Source of the DNA: an uncultured Hyphomicrobiales bacterium
GTDB lineage: Bacteria; Pseudomonadota; Alphaproteobacteria; Rhizobiales; Beijerinckiaceae
DNA: 64,000 nt
Reading direction: 5' to 3'
NCBI GenBank assembly: GCA_903824185.1
Contig: CAIJVU010000051.1
Location: 17,894-81,893 of the forward strand
Positions within the stretch are counted from its first letter, which is position 1; every line of letters starts with the position of its first letter. Both the position numbers and the translations under genes were made by a program. Under the pieces are notes generated by a model. It was not told where the DNA came from, searched no databases, and saw only the letters and a program-made list of their open reading frames with translations. Positions 47,004-55,986 of the stretch are shown here, piece by piece.

Positions 47004-48578
47004 ATGAGACTCACACGCCGCACATTGATTGAGAACCTCGGCAGTCTGGCTGCCTTGTCATGGGCTTTTCCAGCGGCTGCCCAGCCGACGGCGGGTCCGG
47101 ATCAGAGCCCGCCCAAATTCGGCTATGCGGATGTGGTTCGTCGTGCCCGTGATCTCGGCGCCGCCTCCTATGACACGGCCAGCCCCGCTTTGCCGGACCT
47201 GCTGAGCAAATTGGATTATGATGCGTGGCGCGATATCCGCTTCCGCTCGGACAAGGCTTTGTTGGGAGCAGGCGGCGGCCCGTTCCGGATGCACATGCAT
47301 CATTTGGGCTTTCTGTTCAAACAGGCCGTGACCGTCAACATCATCCGTGACGGGGTTCCCACACCCATTCCTTATTCGGGCAGTCTGTTTGACTATGGCA
47401 AAAACAAATTTGACCGCCCGCTGCCTGTCAATTTGGGTTTTGCCGGTTTTCGCGTCTCCTACCCGCTCAATGATCCGCGCCAGCAAGATGAATTGATTTC
47501 CTTTCTGGGCGCGAGCTATTTCCGCTTTTTGGGGCGCAGCCAACGCTACGGCCTGTCCGCGCGCGGCTTGGCCCTCGCCACAGCCGCCAATAGCGGCCAG
47601 CCGGAAGAGTTCCCGAGTTTCCGTGAATTCTGGATCGAGCAACCGGCTTCGGCAGCCGAACGGGTTGTGATCCATGCTCTGCTCGACAGTCCGTCGGTGA
47701 CAGGCGCCTATCAATTCATTGTCTACCCGTCGCAGGAGACCGTGGTTGATGTCACCGTCACCTTGTTTCCACGCCGCACCCTCAACCGCGTGGGCATCGC
47801 GCCGCTGACATCCATGTTCTTTGTGGGCGAGAATGACCGCCGCTTTACAGCGGACTTCCGGCCCGAAATGCATGACTCCGATGGCTTGCTGATGCAGACC
47901 GGCGCGGGGGAATGGATCTGGCGTCCGCTGCGCAACCCGACACAACCCGCAACTTCCAGCTTCCTCGACAGCAATCCCCGCGGCTTTGGCCTGATGCAGC
48001 GCGATCGGATCTTCGAACATTATCAAGATCTCGATCTCGGTTACGAGAACAGGCCGAGCTATTGGATCGAACCCCGCGGCGATTGGGGCGATGGACGCAT
48101 CGAGCTTGTCGAATTGCCGACCTCTGACGAAACCAACGACAATATTGTGGCCTTTTGGAGCCCGCGCAATCCGCTCGAGCCCGGTCAGGCCCAGACTTGG
48201 GGCTATCGCATCAAGGCCTTGATGCAGGAAAACAAATTGCATACGGGCGGACGGGCCATCAACACCTATCAAACCGTCGCCAAGGCCTTGGGGTCGAATG
48301 AGACGCCTGCTCAGGGCACCAAGCGTTTCATCATTGATTTCGCAGGCGGGGATCTGCCTTATTATCAGAGCGCGCCCGACACTGTGCAGATTGTCCCCAC
48401 CACCACGGCGGGGAAAATCACCCGTACATTCTTGGTACCAAACCAGCGGATTGATGGCTTCAGAGCAGCCATCGATGTCACTTTGGAACCCGGACAAACC
48501 GCTGATTTGCGGGCTTTCCTGAAATCGGGAAGTCGGGCGCTCACCGAAACATGGACCTATCCGTGGAAGGCAGACTGA
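47004..48578 (+). CDS. Glucan biosynthesis protein, OpgG/MdoG family (paralogue 2)
   Basis: A 524-residue exported protein. The leader MRLTRRTLIENLGSLAALSW has a twin-arginine motif and cleaves after an AAA-Q region. Family blocks are FLGASYFRFLGRSQRYGLSARGLAL, EEFPSFREFWIEQ, GIAPLTSMFFVGEND, RPEMHDSDGLLMQTG and NPRGFGLMQRDRIFEHYQDL. It aligns throughout with the 35787 gene but is clearly diverged, so this is an old duplication or OpgG/OpgD-type specialisation. The first in-frame ATG (46965) would add residues before the leader; the chosen start is weakly preceded by AGAGA. Confidence 0.9.
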   Translation: MRLTRRTLIENLGSLAALSWAFPAAAQPTAGPDQSPPKFGYADVVRRARDLGAASYDTASPALPDLLSKLDYDAWRDIRFRSDKALLGAGGGPFRMHMHHLGFLFKQAVTVNIIRDGVPTPIPYSGSLFDYGKNKFDRPLPVNLGFAGFRVSYPLNDPRQQDELISFLGASYFRFLGRSQRYGLSARGLALATAANSGQPEEFPSFREFWIEQPASAAERVVIHALLDSPSVTGAYQFIVYPSQETVVDVTVTLFPRRTLNRVGIAPLTSMFFVGENDRRFTADFRPEMHDSDGLLMQTGAGEWIWRPLRNPTQPATSSFLDSNPRGFGLMQRDRIFEHYQDLDLGYENRPSYWIEPRGDWGDGRIELVELPTSDETNDNIVAFWSPRNPLEPGQAQTWGYRIKALMQENKLHTGGRAINTYQTVAKALGSNETPAQGTKRFIIDFAGGDLPYYQSAPDTVQIVPTTTAGKITRTFLVPNQRIDGFRAAIDVTLEPGQTADLRAFLKSGSRALTETWTYPWKAD

Positions 48579-48660
48579 TCCCCTCGAAGGCTTTCACCCT
48601 CAAAGACCACGGCGATGGATTATCGCCAGCCCCTTTCAACACTTTCGGAACATCCCGATC

Positions 48661-49311
48661 ATGAGCACCGCCCCCCATCATCCCGCCCTGACCGCTGAAG
48701 CCTTGATGCGCAAAGCGCCGGTGATTCCGGTTCTGACCATCGACAAGGTCGAGGATGCCGTCCCCTTGGCCAAGGCTCTTGTGGCCGGTGGCCTGCCGGT
48801 TCTCGAAGTGACCTTGCGCACGCAGACAGCGCTGGAAGCCATTGCCGCCATCGCCGCCTCCGTGCCCGATGCCATCATCGGCGCGGGAACCATCCGTTCC
48901 GCCGCGCAAGCCCAGCAGGCGCGGCAGGCGGGCGCTCGTTTCTTGGTCAGCCCCGGCACGACCCCCCTCTTGGTCACATGTTTCAAAGCCCTCGACATTC
49001 CGGTTTTGCCCGGATGCTCGACCGCCAGCGAAGCCATGTATCTGGCCGAGGAAGGCTTCCATTGCCTGAAATTTTTTCCGGCTGAGGCGGCAGGCGGCAT
49101 ACCCTTCCTGAAATCTCTGTCGGCACCTTTGCCGGATCTCAAATTCTGCCCGACAGGCGGCATTGATTTACAAAAGGCCCCAAGCTGGCTCGCACTGGCC
49201 AATGTCCTGTGTGTCGGCGGTTCATGGGTGACCCCTGCAGACGCCCTCAAGGATAAAAATTGGGCCAAAATCGAACAGCTTGCCGCTGACGCCTCCAGAC
49301 TCGGACGTTAA
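48661..49311 (+). CDS. eda: KDPG/KHG aldolase
   Basis: A 216-residue class I aldolase. Family landmarks are VIPVLTI, LEVTLRT with the conserved Glu, IIGAGTI, FLVSPG, the Schiff-base Lys in FHCLKFFPAE, and FCPTGGI. It cleaves 2-keto-3-deoxy-6-phosphogluconate, or related keto-deoxy acids, to pyruvate and an aldehyde. The IlvD/Edd dehydratase 3.4 kb downstream could supply a keto-deoxy acid. Entner-Doudoroff use (with edd elsewhere) is the alternative. Confidence 0.92.
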   Translation: MSTAPHHPALTAEALMRKAPVIPVLTIDKVEDAVPLAKALVAGGLPVLEVTLRTQTALEAIAAIAASVPDAIIGAGTIRSAAQAQQARQAGARFLVSPGTTPLLVTCFKALDIPVLPGCSTASEAMYLAEEGFHCLKFFPAEAAGGIPFLKSLSAPLPDLKFCPTGGIDLQKAPSWLALANVLCVGGSWVTPADALKDKNWAKIEQLAADASRLGR

Positions 49312-49339
49312 GTATCGCGCTGAGCAACGGATCCCATCC

Positions 49340-49885
49340 ATGACCAAACCCAAGCCCCGTCGTCATTTTGACTGGAGCTTTTGGGTGGTTGCCAGCCTGT
49401 CGGTGGGATGCGGCCTGACGGTCTTTTTGCAAGAGGGTGCAGGGGTCTTTTTTGGCATCCTTGAAGACGACACGCTGATCTTTTTATCCATCACGCCGAA
49501 AGTCATTGCGGGCACTCTGATCGGTGCGCTGGTGCGTTTGCTGGTGGCGCGCGAAACCATCGCCCATTGGCTGGGCTCAGGGTCCGGTTTCAAAGGCTTA
49601 TTGATCGCCTGTCTGGCGGGCGTCTTGATTCCGGCCGGTCCCTTCACGGTGTTTCCGCTGGCGGGGGCCATGATGGTCGCGGGCGCCGATGCAGGCGCGG
49701 CCATTGCCTTTGTGACGGGCTGGCTGGTCTTGGGCCTCAATCGGGCCATTGTATGGGAATCTCCCTTTTTTGGTTTGGCCTTTGTGGGCCTGCGGATGCT
49801 GGTGTCCTTCTGGGTACCGCTGGCTTGCGGTTACGCGGCCCGCTTGCTGCAAGCGCGCTTCAAACCGAAGGATGAGACCGCATGA
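49340..49885 (+). CDS. YraQ/DUF318-type permease, half A
   Basis: A 181-residue membrane protein with about five spans. The core LIPAGPFTVFPLAGAMMVAGADAG and FVTGWLVLGLNRAIVWESPFFGLAFVGLRMLVS is shared with the next gene. Both resemble halves of the YraQ-like permeases, which normally carry two such repeats in one chain. The start at 49340 is the first ATG not overlapping the aldolase. Its stop overlaps the start of the second half (ATGA), as expected for equimolar subunits of a heterodimer. Substrate unknown. Confidence 0.75.
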   Translation: MTKPKPRRHFDWSFWVVASLSVGCGLTVFLQEGAGVFFGILEDDTLIFLSITPKVIAGTLIGALVRLLVARETIAHWLGSGSGFKGLLIACLAGVLIPAGPFTVFPLAGAMMVAGADAGAAIAFVTGWLVLGLNRAIVWESPFFGLAFVGLRMLVSFWVPLACGYAARLLQARFKPKDETA

Positions 49886-50373
49886 TCATTCTGATCCTGA
49901 CCCTCAGCCTTTATGTGATTGTCGGCTGGCTGTTGTTGATTGCCCACAGGCGTCGGGACGGCAGCGCGCAAAAAGCGCTGGTGATGACGAGCGAGGAATT
50001 TTTGCATCTTTTGCCGCGGCTGGCCTTCGGCGTCATTGGCTCGGGCTTCATCGCCCGCTTGATGCCCCAAGATCTGGTGATTGCTTGGCTCGGGCCGCAA
50101 TCGGGCGTGGCGGGGCTTGCCATTGCCTCGCTGGCCGGTGCCCTGACCCCCGGCGGACCGGTGGTGGGTTTTGCACTGGGGTCTGCGGCCATCAAAGCCG
50201 GTGCCGGTGCGCCGCAAGTCATCGCCTATGTGACCGGCTGGTCCTTGTTTACGCTCAACCGCGTCTTGATCTGGGAAATTCCCTTCATGCCCGCATGGTT
50301 TGTGCGTTTGCGGGTTTTGGTGTCGCTGCCGATCCCGTTTTTTGTCGCTTGGCTGGTGATGCTGATCAGCTGA
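49882..50373 (+). CDS. YraQ/DUF318-type permease, half B
   Basis: A 163-residue membrane protein. Like its partner it contains ALTPGGPVVGFALGSAAIKAGAG and YVTGWSLFTLNRVLIWEIPFMPAWFVRLRVLVS, so the pair are homologous repeats with a conserved PGGP/PAGP helix break and WE-P motif. It has four to five spans. Translation is coupled to half A. Its end is 12 bases from the convergent unknown protein gene. Confidence 0.75.
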   Translation: MIILILTLSLYVIVGWLLLIAHRRRDGSAQKALVMTSEEFLHLLPRLAFGVIGSGFIARLMPQDLVIAWLGPQSGVAGLAIASLAGALTPGGPVVGFALGSAAIKAGAGAPQVIAYVTGWSLFTLNRVLIWEIPFMPAWFVRLRVLVSLPIPFFVAWLVMLIS

Positions 50374-50385
50374 ACCCATGCAAAA

Positions 50386-51354
50386 TCAGCGGGTGAAGCC
50401 GTCGATCTGCATATCGGCTGCGCTGGTGTTGTGACGGGACGGCAGAAGCCGTCCGAGCCACAAGGCCGAGGCCTCGCTTCCCCGATATTGCATGACGGTA
50501 TCCGTATGCCAGTCTCGACCCTTAATCGTTTTAAAAGCAACAACGGACGAATCGGCATTATCCGGCCGCACAAACATCGAGCGCATGGCCATGAACGGCC
50601 GTTTTCCGTCCGGTGTCTTTGTCAAACTTACATCCAGCGCGACCTGCGCCTGTGACAGATCAGCCAGCTTGATCACCGCCCCGCCGCCTTTGGCAAAGGA
50701 CACAGAAAAGCTTTGTCCCGCAGGGTCAAACCGCACCGATTTCAAAGCCACAAAAGGACGGGTGGCCTGCTCGACCGGCCCGATCAAAAAGGATGTGCCA
50801 TAGGCGGTCGCGGTCAAAGGATCAGGTGGCAGCAAGCGCAAGCGCCAATAGCCGTCCGACGGATAGAGCACCAGAAATTCGTAGAACTGGCCTTGCCGCT
50901 TGATATGCCATTGCAGCAATTCCAGATGATTGACATGGGTCTCGCCAACGCTGACATCCACATCCGATTTGCGCCAGAAACCGCCGGTCTTGCGAAAACC
51001 GACCAGCTGATAGGTCGCATCCTCATACAAGACCACTTTATTGACGACCGCCCCTTCATCGGGCGGCGCATCCTTGATCACGCAATCGGTAAAATCCGGC
51101 GCTGTCTGATCGCGCACAATCAAGCCCATGAAGGCCGGCGGCTTGGCCGTGATACGCCATTGCCGCGCAGGGCCATAAAAGCGCAGATCCACATTGTCAT
51201 CCTCAGCGCAGAGCGTCGGCTGGGATTTATTGACCACCTGGACATTCAGCGCTTGAGCGCAAAGCCTCTCTGCAGACAAGCAAAAGGCTACAAGCAAAGC
51301 GGTGGCATAAAGCCACCGCCCCCACCCAGCACGGGCATAAAAGCACCCATTCAT
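50386..51354 (-). CDS. Exported protein of unknown function
   Basis: A 322-residue protein I do not recognise. It has a Sec-type leader (hydrophobic residues about 14-30, cleavage near LCAQA). The mature part is beta-rich, with Trp/Tyr-rich strands (WRITAKPPAFMGLIV, FYEFLVLYPSDGYWRLRLL) and three Cys. There is no membrane anchor and no known motif. Its start overlaps the aminotransferase stop (ATGA), so it is translated from the same transcript, which makes it likely to be real. Periplasmic location is inferred. Confidence 0.75.
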   Translation of the reverse strand: MNGCFYARAGWGRWLYATALLVAFCLSAERLCAQALNVQVVNKSQPTLCAEDDNVDLRFYGPARQWRITAKPPAFMGLIVRDQTAPDFTDCVIKDAPPDEGAVVNKVVLYEDATYQLVGFRKTGGFWRKSDVDVSVGETHVNHLELLQWHIKRQGQFYEFLVLYPSDGYWRLRLLPPDPLTATAYGTSFLIGPVEQATRPFVALKSVRFDPAGQSFSVSFAKGGGAVIKLADLSQAQVALDVSLTKTPDGKRPFMAMRSMFVRPDNADSSVVAFKTIKGRDWHTDTVMQYRGSEASALWLGRLLPSRHNTSAADMQIDGFTR

Positions 51355-52532
51355 TTTGGCTGATGCGTGGTCAGGAAGTCGCGCATCCGCTCCAGAGCCC
51401 GACGGATATTCTCAGCCGAATTGGCATAAGAAAGGCGAATATAGCCTTCCCCAAACACACCGAAATCCGGTCCGCCGATGGTCGCGACACCCGCTTCTTC
51501 GAGCAAGGCAGACGCCAAGGGCTTGGCCTTCCAGCCTGTCTCCGCAATATTCGGGAAGGCATAAAAGGCCCCCTTCGGCGTCGCCGCACGCACACCCGGC
51601 AAGGCATTCAAGCCTTCGACGACGATTTTGCGCCGACGATCGAACTCTTCCACCATGGATGTGACGGCGTCTTGCGGGCCTGTCAGCGCGGCAAGACCCG
51701 CAAATTGGGCAGAGGCATTCACGCAGGAATAGGAATTCACAGCCAGTTTACGCGCGGCCTCGTACAAAGCCTTGGGCCATATCGAATAGCCCATGCGCCA
51801 GCCGGTCATGGCATAGGTCTTTGACCAGCCATCCAGCAAAATCAGGCGATCCCTGATCTCCGGATAGGCCAGCAAGGTTTGATGGGCGAGCCCGTCATAG
51901 GTCATCTGGGCATAAATCTCGTCCGACATAATGGCCACATCGGGGAATTGGGCGAGCCCTTTGACCAATTTGTCGATTTCAGCCTTGGGTGTCACCCCGC
52001 CGGTCGGATTGGCAGGCGAGTTGATGATCAACAATTTGGTTTTCGGCGTGATCAAGGACAAAGTTTCTTCGGCGGAGAAGGCAAAGCCGTTTTCTTCGCG
52101 AATCGGCACCGGAATCGGATTGGCGCCTGTGAATTCAATCATGGAGCGATAGATCGGGAATCCCGGATCGGGATATAAAATATCGACGCCCGGTTCGCCG
52201 AACATCAAAATCGCCATATGCATGGTCACTTTGCCGCCCGGAACAATCAAAACGAGATCGGGATTCACCTCGACCCCGAAGCGTTTGTGCAAATCCGCTG
52301 CGACCGCCTCGCGTAAGGGCAAAATGCCGGTGGCAGGCGTATAACCGTGATGGCCGTCCCGCAAAGCCTTGATGGCCGCCTCGACAATATGGTCGGGTGT
52401 GGAAAAATCCGGCTGGCCAATCCCCAGATTAATGATGTCTTTGCCCTGACGCTGCAACTCGGTCGCGCGCGCAAGAACCGCAAAGGCATTTTCCTCACCG
52501 ATGCGACCAAAAGAATCAACGATGTGCAGCAT
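51351..52532 (-). CDS. Pyridoxal-phosphate-dependent aminotransferase (class I/II)
   Basis: A 393-residue fold-type I aminotransferase. The PLP Lys is in DGWSKTYAMTGWRMGY. Other landmarks are NLGIGQPDFSTP, the aromatic GYTPATG, NSPANPTGGV with the conserved Asn/Pro, and the C-terminal Arg in YIRLSYANS. It resembles aspartate/alanine-type enzymes of group I-gamma. The start at 52532 follows GGGAGAG; an earlier ATG ten codons upstream is less well placed. Amino donor and acceptor cannot be specified. Confidence 0.92.
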   Translation of the reverse strand: MLHIVDSFGRIGEENAFAVLARATELQRQGKDIINLGIGQPDFSTPDHIVEAAIKALRDGHHGYTPATGILPLREAVAADLHKRFGVEVNPDLVLIVPGGKVTMHMAILMFGEPGVDILYPDPGFPIYRSMIEFTGANPIPVPIREENGFAFSAEETLSLITPKTKLLIINSPANPTGGVTPKAEIDKLVKGLAQFPDVAIMSDEIYAQMTYDGLAHQTLLAYPEIRDRLILLDGWSKTYAMTGWRMGYSIWPKALYEAARKLAVNSYSCVNASAQFAGLAALTGPQDAVTSMVEEFDRRRKIVVEGLNALPGVRAATPKGAFYAFPNIAETGWKAKPLASALLEEAGVATIGGPDFGVFGEGYIRLSYANSAENIRRALERMRDFLTTHQPK

Positions 52533-52677
52533 AAGCAACTCTCCCTTGCCCGAAAATTTCACTCTTCGGATTGATTTAACGTGCCATATCGCGCAAAGCT
52601 ATAGACCAAAGACGCCTGTCTCGCCTAGAGGCAGGGGTCAGGTTTAGTGCGAAAGCTTAAAACATCGGGAGGATCAA

Positions 52678-54495
52678 ATGGCCGTTACAACACGGGGACC
52701 GCGCAAATCAAAAAAGGCACTTCTGCGCTCGCAATTATGGTTTGATAACCCCGACAACCCCGGAATGACGGCCCTTTATATCGAGCGCTACCTGAATTTC
52801 GGCCTGACCCGCGAAGAATTGATGAGCGGCAAGCCCATTATCGGCATTGCACAAACAGGCTCCGACCTCTCACCTTGCAACCGCCACCATCTTGAATTGG
52901 CCAAGCGCGTGCGTGACGGCATTACAGCCGCAGGCGGCGTGGCCTTTGAATTTCCGGTTCATCCCATTCAGGAAACCGGCAAGCGCCCCACCGCGGCCCT
53001 TGACCGCAATCTGGCCTATCTGGGCCTTGTGGAAATCTTATACGGCTATCCGCTGGACGGCGTTGTGCTGACAACCGGCTGCGATAAGACCACCCCCGCC
53101 TGCATCATGGCCGCCGCCACCGTCAACATTCCCGCGATTGTTTTGTCGGGCGGACCCATGCTGAATGGCTGGCACAATGGCGAGCGCACCGGCTCGGGCA
53201 CCATTGTCTGGAAAGGACGCGAGCAACTCGCCTCCGGCGAGATCAATTACGACAGCTTCATGGATCTCGTGACCTCCTCGGCCCCGTCTGTCGGCCATTG
53301 CAACACGATGGGCACGGCCTCCACCATGAACTCACTGGCCGAAGCGCTGGGCATGACCCTGCCCGGCGGCGCGGCCATTCCGGCTCCCTATCGCGAACGC
53401 GGCCAAAATGCGTATGAAACCGGCAAGCGTATCGTTGATATGGTGTGGGAAGACCTCAAGCCGTCCGATATTCTGACCCGCGAAGCCTTTGAAAACTGCA
53501 TCGTGATCAATTCGGCCATTGGCGGCTCGACCAATGCCCCGATCCACGTCAATGCCATTGCGCGCCATATCGGTGTGAATCTCAGTGTCGATGACTGGCA
53601 GACCTACGGACATCACATCCCCTTGCTGGTCAATCTGCAACCGGCGGGCGAATATCTCGGTGAGGAATATCATCGGGCTGGCGGCGTCCCCGCCGTTGTC
53701 AATGAATTGATGAAAAAGAAGCTCATTCACGAGAAAGTTTTGACCGTTAACGGCAAAACAATGGGCGAAAACTGCAGAAAAACCAAAGTTCTCGACAAAA
53801 GAGTGATCTATCCCGTGAACAAACCTTTGCGGGAGGCCGCAGGCTTCCTCGTTCTCAAAGGCAATTTGTTCAACAATGCGATCATGAAAACCAGTGTGAT
53901 TTCGGAAGAATTCCGCAATCGCTACCTCTCCAACCCCCATGATCCCGATGCGTTTGAAGGCCGCGCCATCGTCTTTGACGGGCCTGAGGATTATCACAAC
54001 CGCATTGATGACCCGAAACTGAAAATCACCGAACATTGCATGCTGTTCATGCGCGGCACCGGCCCGATCGGCTATCCCGGCGGGGCTGAAGTCGTGAATA
54101 TGCAGCCCCCCGCAGCGCTTTTGAAAAAAGGCATCACCTCGCTGCCGTGCATCGGTGATGGTCGGCAGTCGGGCACGTCGGGCTCGCCCTCGATCCTCAA
54201 CGCCTCTCCGGAAGCGGCAGCCAATGGCGGTCTGGCGATTTTGAAAACCGGTGACAAGGTCAGGATCGATCTGCGCAAAGGGTCGGCCAATATTCTGATT
54301 AGCAAAGAAGACTATAACAAGCGCATGGCCGCTTTGCTGAAGAAGGGCGGCTATGCCTATCCGGCTGACCAGACCCCTTGGCAGGAGATCCAACGCTCCA
54401 TGGTGGACCAGTTCGACGGCGGCATGGTTTTGAAACCGGCAGTGAAATATCAGCGGGTTGCCCAGACCAAAGGCACACCGCGCGATAACCACTAA
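52678..54495 (+). CDS. IlvD/Edd family sugar-acid dehydratase
   Basis: A 605-residue Fe-S dehydratase. Cluster/active-site Cys lie at Cys67 (SPCNRHH), Cys135 ([11 protein letters not shown]) and Cys208 ([10 protein letters not shown]). [12 protein letters not shown] and [23 protein letters not shown] complete the pattern. The [10 protein letters not shown] segment and the length fit aldonate dehydratases (arabinonate/xylonate type) rather than IlvD proper. It removes water from a sugar acid to give a 2-keto-3-deoxy acid. The CDS follows GGGAGG and is divergent from the aminotransferase. It heads a plus-strand run with a GNAT, an SDR and a DenD-like enzyme. Confidence 0.9.
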   Translation: MAVTTRGPRKSKKALLRSQLWFDNPDNPGMTALYIERYLNFGLTREELMSGKPIIGIAQTGSDLSPCNRHHLELAKRVRDGITAAGGVAFEFPVHPIQETGKRPTAALDRNLAYLGLVEILYGYPLDGVVLTTGCDKTTPACIMAAATVNIPAIVLSGGPMLNGWHNGERTGSGTIVWKGREQLASGEINYDSFMDLVTSSAPSVGHCNTMGTASTMNSLAEALGMTLPGGAAIPAPYRERGQNAYETGKRIVDMVWEDLKPSDILTREAFENCIVINSAIGGSTNAPIHVNAIARHIGVNLSVDDWQTYGHHIPLLVNLQPAGEYLGEEYHRAGGVPAVVNELMKKKLIHEKVLTVNGKTMGENCRKTKVLDKRVIYPVNKPLREAAGFLVLKGNLFNNAIMKTSVISEEFRNRYLSNPHDPDAFEGRAIVFDGPEDYHNRIDDPKLKITEHCMLFMRGTGPIGYPGGAEVVNMQPPAALLKKGITSLPCIGDGRQSGTSGSPSILNASPEAAANGGLAILKTGDKVRIDLRKGSANILISKEDYNKRMAALLKKGGYAYPADQTPWQEIQRSMVDQFDGGMVLKPAVKYQRVAQTKGTPRDNH

Positions 54496-54513
54496 AACGG
54501 ACGGAATAGACGC

Positions 54514-55179
54514 ATGTCCATTTTGCCTCCGCATGCTGCGGAACCGCCCCAAAAGACCCAGCTTGAGGGCCGGTTTATCACGATTGAACCGCTTGATCCC
54601 GAACGGCATGGCCGCCATCTCTGGCAAGAGATGGCGGGGCATGACCCGCTCTGGACCTATATGGCCTATGGGCCTTTCACCGATCAGGCCAGCTTCCAGA
54701 GCTGGCTTGAAAGCCGTGCCAAGCTTGATGATCCCCTCTCTTTTGCCATCATCGAAAAAAGCTCGGGCCGTGCCTTGGGCATTGCCACTTTGATGGAAAT
54801 CCGCCCGTCGATGGGCGTCATCGAGATCGGCCATATCCTGTTTTCACCGGCCATGCAGCGGACACCCTGCTCCACGGAGGCCGTGTTTTTGCTGATGCAC
54901 TATTCCTTTGAAACCTTGGGCTACAGGCGTTTTGAATGGAAATGCAAAAATGACAATGCGCCCTCGCGCAGTGCCGCCGCCCGTTTCGGCTTCACCTTCG
55001 AGGGTGTTTTCCGCCAGCACATGATTGTCAAAGGGCGCAATCGCGACACCGCCTGGTTTTCCATCATCGACAGCGAATGGCCCGAACGCAAAAAAGCGTT
55101 CGAAACATGGCTGTCCCCCGACAATTTCGATGAGAATGGCCGGCAATTGACCAGCCTTTCGGCATTGAACGCATCTTAA
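54514..55179 (+). CDS. GNAT family N-acetyltransferase (RimJ/RimL-like)
   Basis: A 221-residue acetyltransferase. It has the RimJ/RimL-type pattern LEGRFITIEPLDPERHG at the N-terminus, IGHILFSPAMQRTPCSTEAV for the acetyl-CoA region, and YRRFEWKCKNDNAPSRSAAARFGF with the classic NxxSxxxxxxxGF. It lies 18 bases after the dehydratase and so is cotranscribed. A catabolic role is not obvious; protein or small amine acetylation are both possible. Confidence 0.87.
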   Translation: MSILPPHAAEPPQKTQLEGRFITIEPLDPERHGRHLWQEMAGHDPLWTYMAYGPFTDQASFQSWLESRAKLDDPLSFAIIEKSSGRALGIATLMEIRPSMGVIEIGHILFSPAMQRTPCSTEAVFLLMHYSFETLGYRRFEWKCKNDNAPSRSAAARFGFTFEGVFRQHMIVKGRNRDTAWFSIIDSEWPERKKAFETWLSPDNFDENGRQLTSLSALNAS

Positions 55180-55205
55180 AACGCAAAAATTATCTGGAGA
55201 GAGAC

Positions 55206-55952
55206 ATGGTCAAGAGACTGCAGGGCAAAGTTGCTGTTGTGACAGCGGCAGGGCAAGGAATCGGACGCGCAATTGCCGAAGCCTTTGTGCGCGAAGGGGC
55301 CACCGTTTGGGCCACCGATCGGGATACCGACAAGCTGGACGGCATTGCCAAAGCCAAACGGCGCAAACTCGATGTGTTGAGCGACAAGGCCGTTGCCAAT
55401 TTCGCCGAAAAAGTCGGCCCCATCGATATTCTGGTGAATGCGGCGGGCTTTGTGCATCACGGCACGGTCATGGAATGTGACAACAGCGCTTGGGATTTTT
55501 CCTTTGATATCAATGTGAAATCCATGCATCGCATGCTGCGGGCCTTCATTCCCGGCATGTTGGCGCGCGGGTCGGGCTCGATTGTTAATATTGCATCCGG
55601 CGCTGGCTCGGTGCGCGGCATCCCCAACCGCTATGTCTATGGGGCAACCAAAGCAGCCGTCATCGGCCTGACCAAAGCCGTGGCGGCCGATTACATCAAA
55701 AAAGGCATTCGCGCCAATGCGATCTGCCCCGGCACGATCCAGTCGCCCTCCTTGGATGAGCGCATTGAAGCGCTGGCGAAATCCACCCATGTCTCACTGG
55801 ACGCCGCCCGTCAGGCCTTTATTGACCGCCAGCCCATGGGCCGTCTCGGGACAGCCGAGGAAATTGCCATGCTGGCAGTGTATCTCGCCTCCGACGAAGC
55901 CAGCTATACAACCGGCCAGATCCATTTGGCCGATGGTGGTTTCGCGCTTTAA
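55206..55952 (+). CDS. SDR family oxidoreductase (2-keto-3-deoxy-fuconate dehydrogenase-like)
   Basis: A 248-residue SDR. Motifs are TAAGQGIGRAIA, an acidic TDRD after the second strand indicating NAD preference, NAAGFVHHG, the catalytic Ser in NIASGAGS and YGATK. The overall form resembles BDH2-like enzymes and the 2-keto-3-deoxy-L-fuconate dehydrogenase branch, consistent with the dehydratase upstream making a keto-deoxy acid. GGAGAGAG precedes the ATG. Adjacency to DenD supports a sugar-acid pathway. Confidence 0.88.
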   Translation: MVKRLQGKVAVVTAAGQGIGRAIAEAFVREGATVWATDRDTDKLDGIAKAKRRKLDVLSDKAVANFAEKVGPIDILVNAAGFVHHGTVMECDNSAWDFSFDINVKSMHRMLRAFIPGMLARGSGSIVNIASGAGSVRGIPNRYVYGATKAAVIGLTKAVAADYIKKGIRANAICPGTIQSPSLDERIEALAKSTHVSLDAARQAFIDRQPMGRLGTAEEIAMLAVYLASDEASYTTGQIHLADGGFAL

Positions 55953-55986
55953 ATTTTCTTGAAAAACGCTCTAGGAGCCTGATTTT

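Noticed and set aside
47058..48497. 479-codon open frame on the minus strand
   Set aside because: Fully antisense to the second OpgG gene, which has all family blocks and a leader.
53332..54834. 500-codon open frame on the minus strand
   Set aside because: Antisense to the IlvD/Edd dehydratase and GNAT genes; no recognisable domain.
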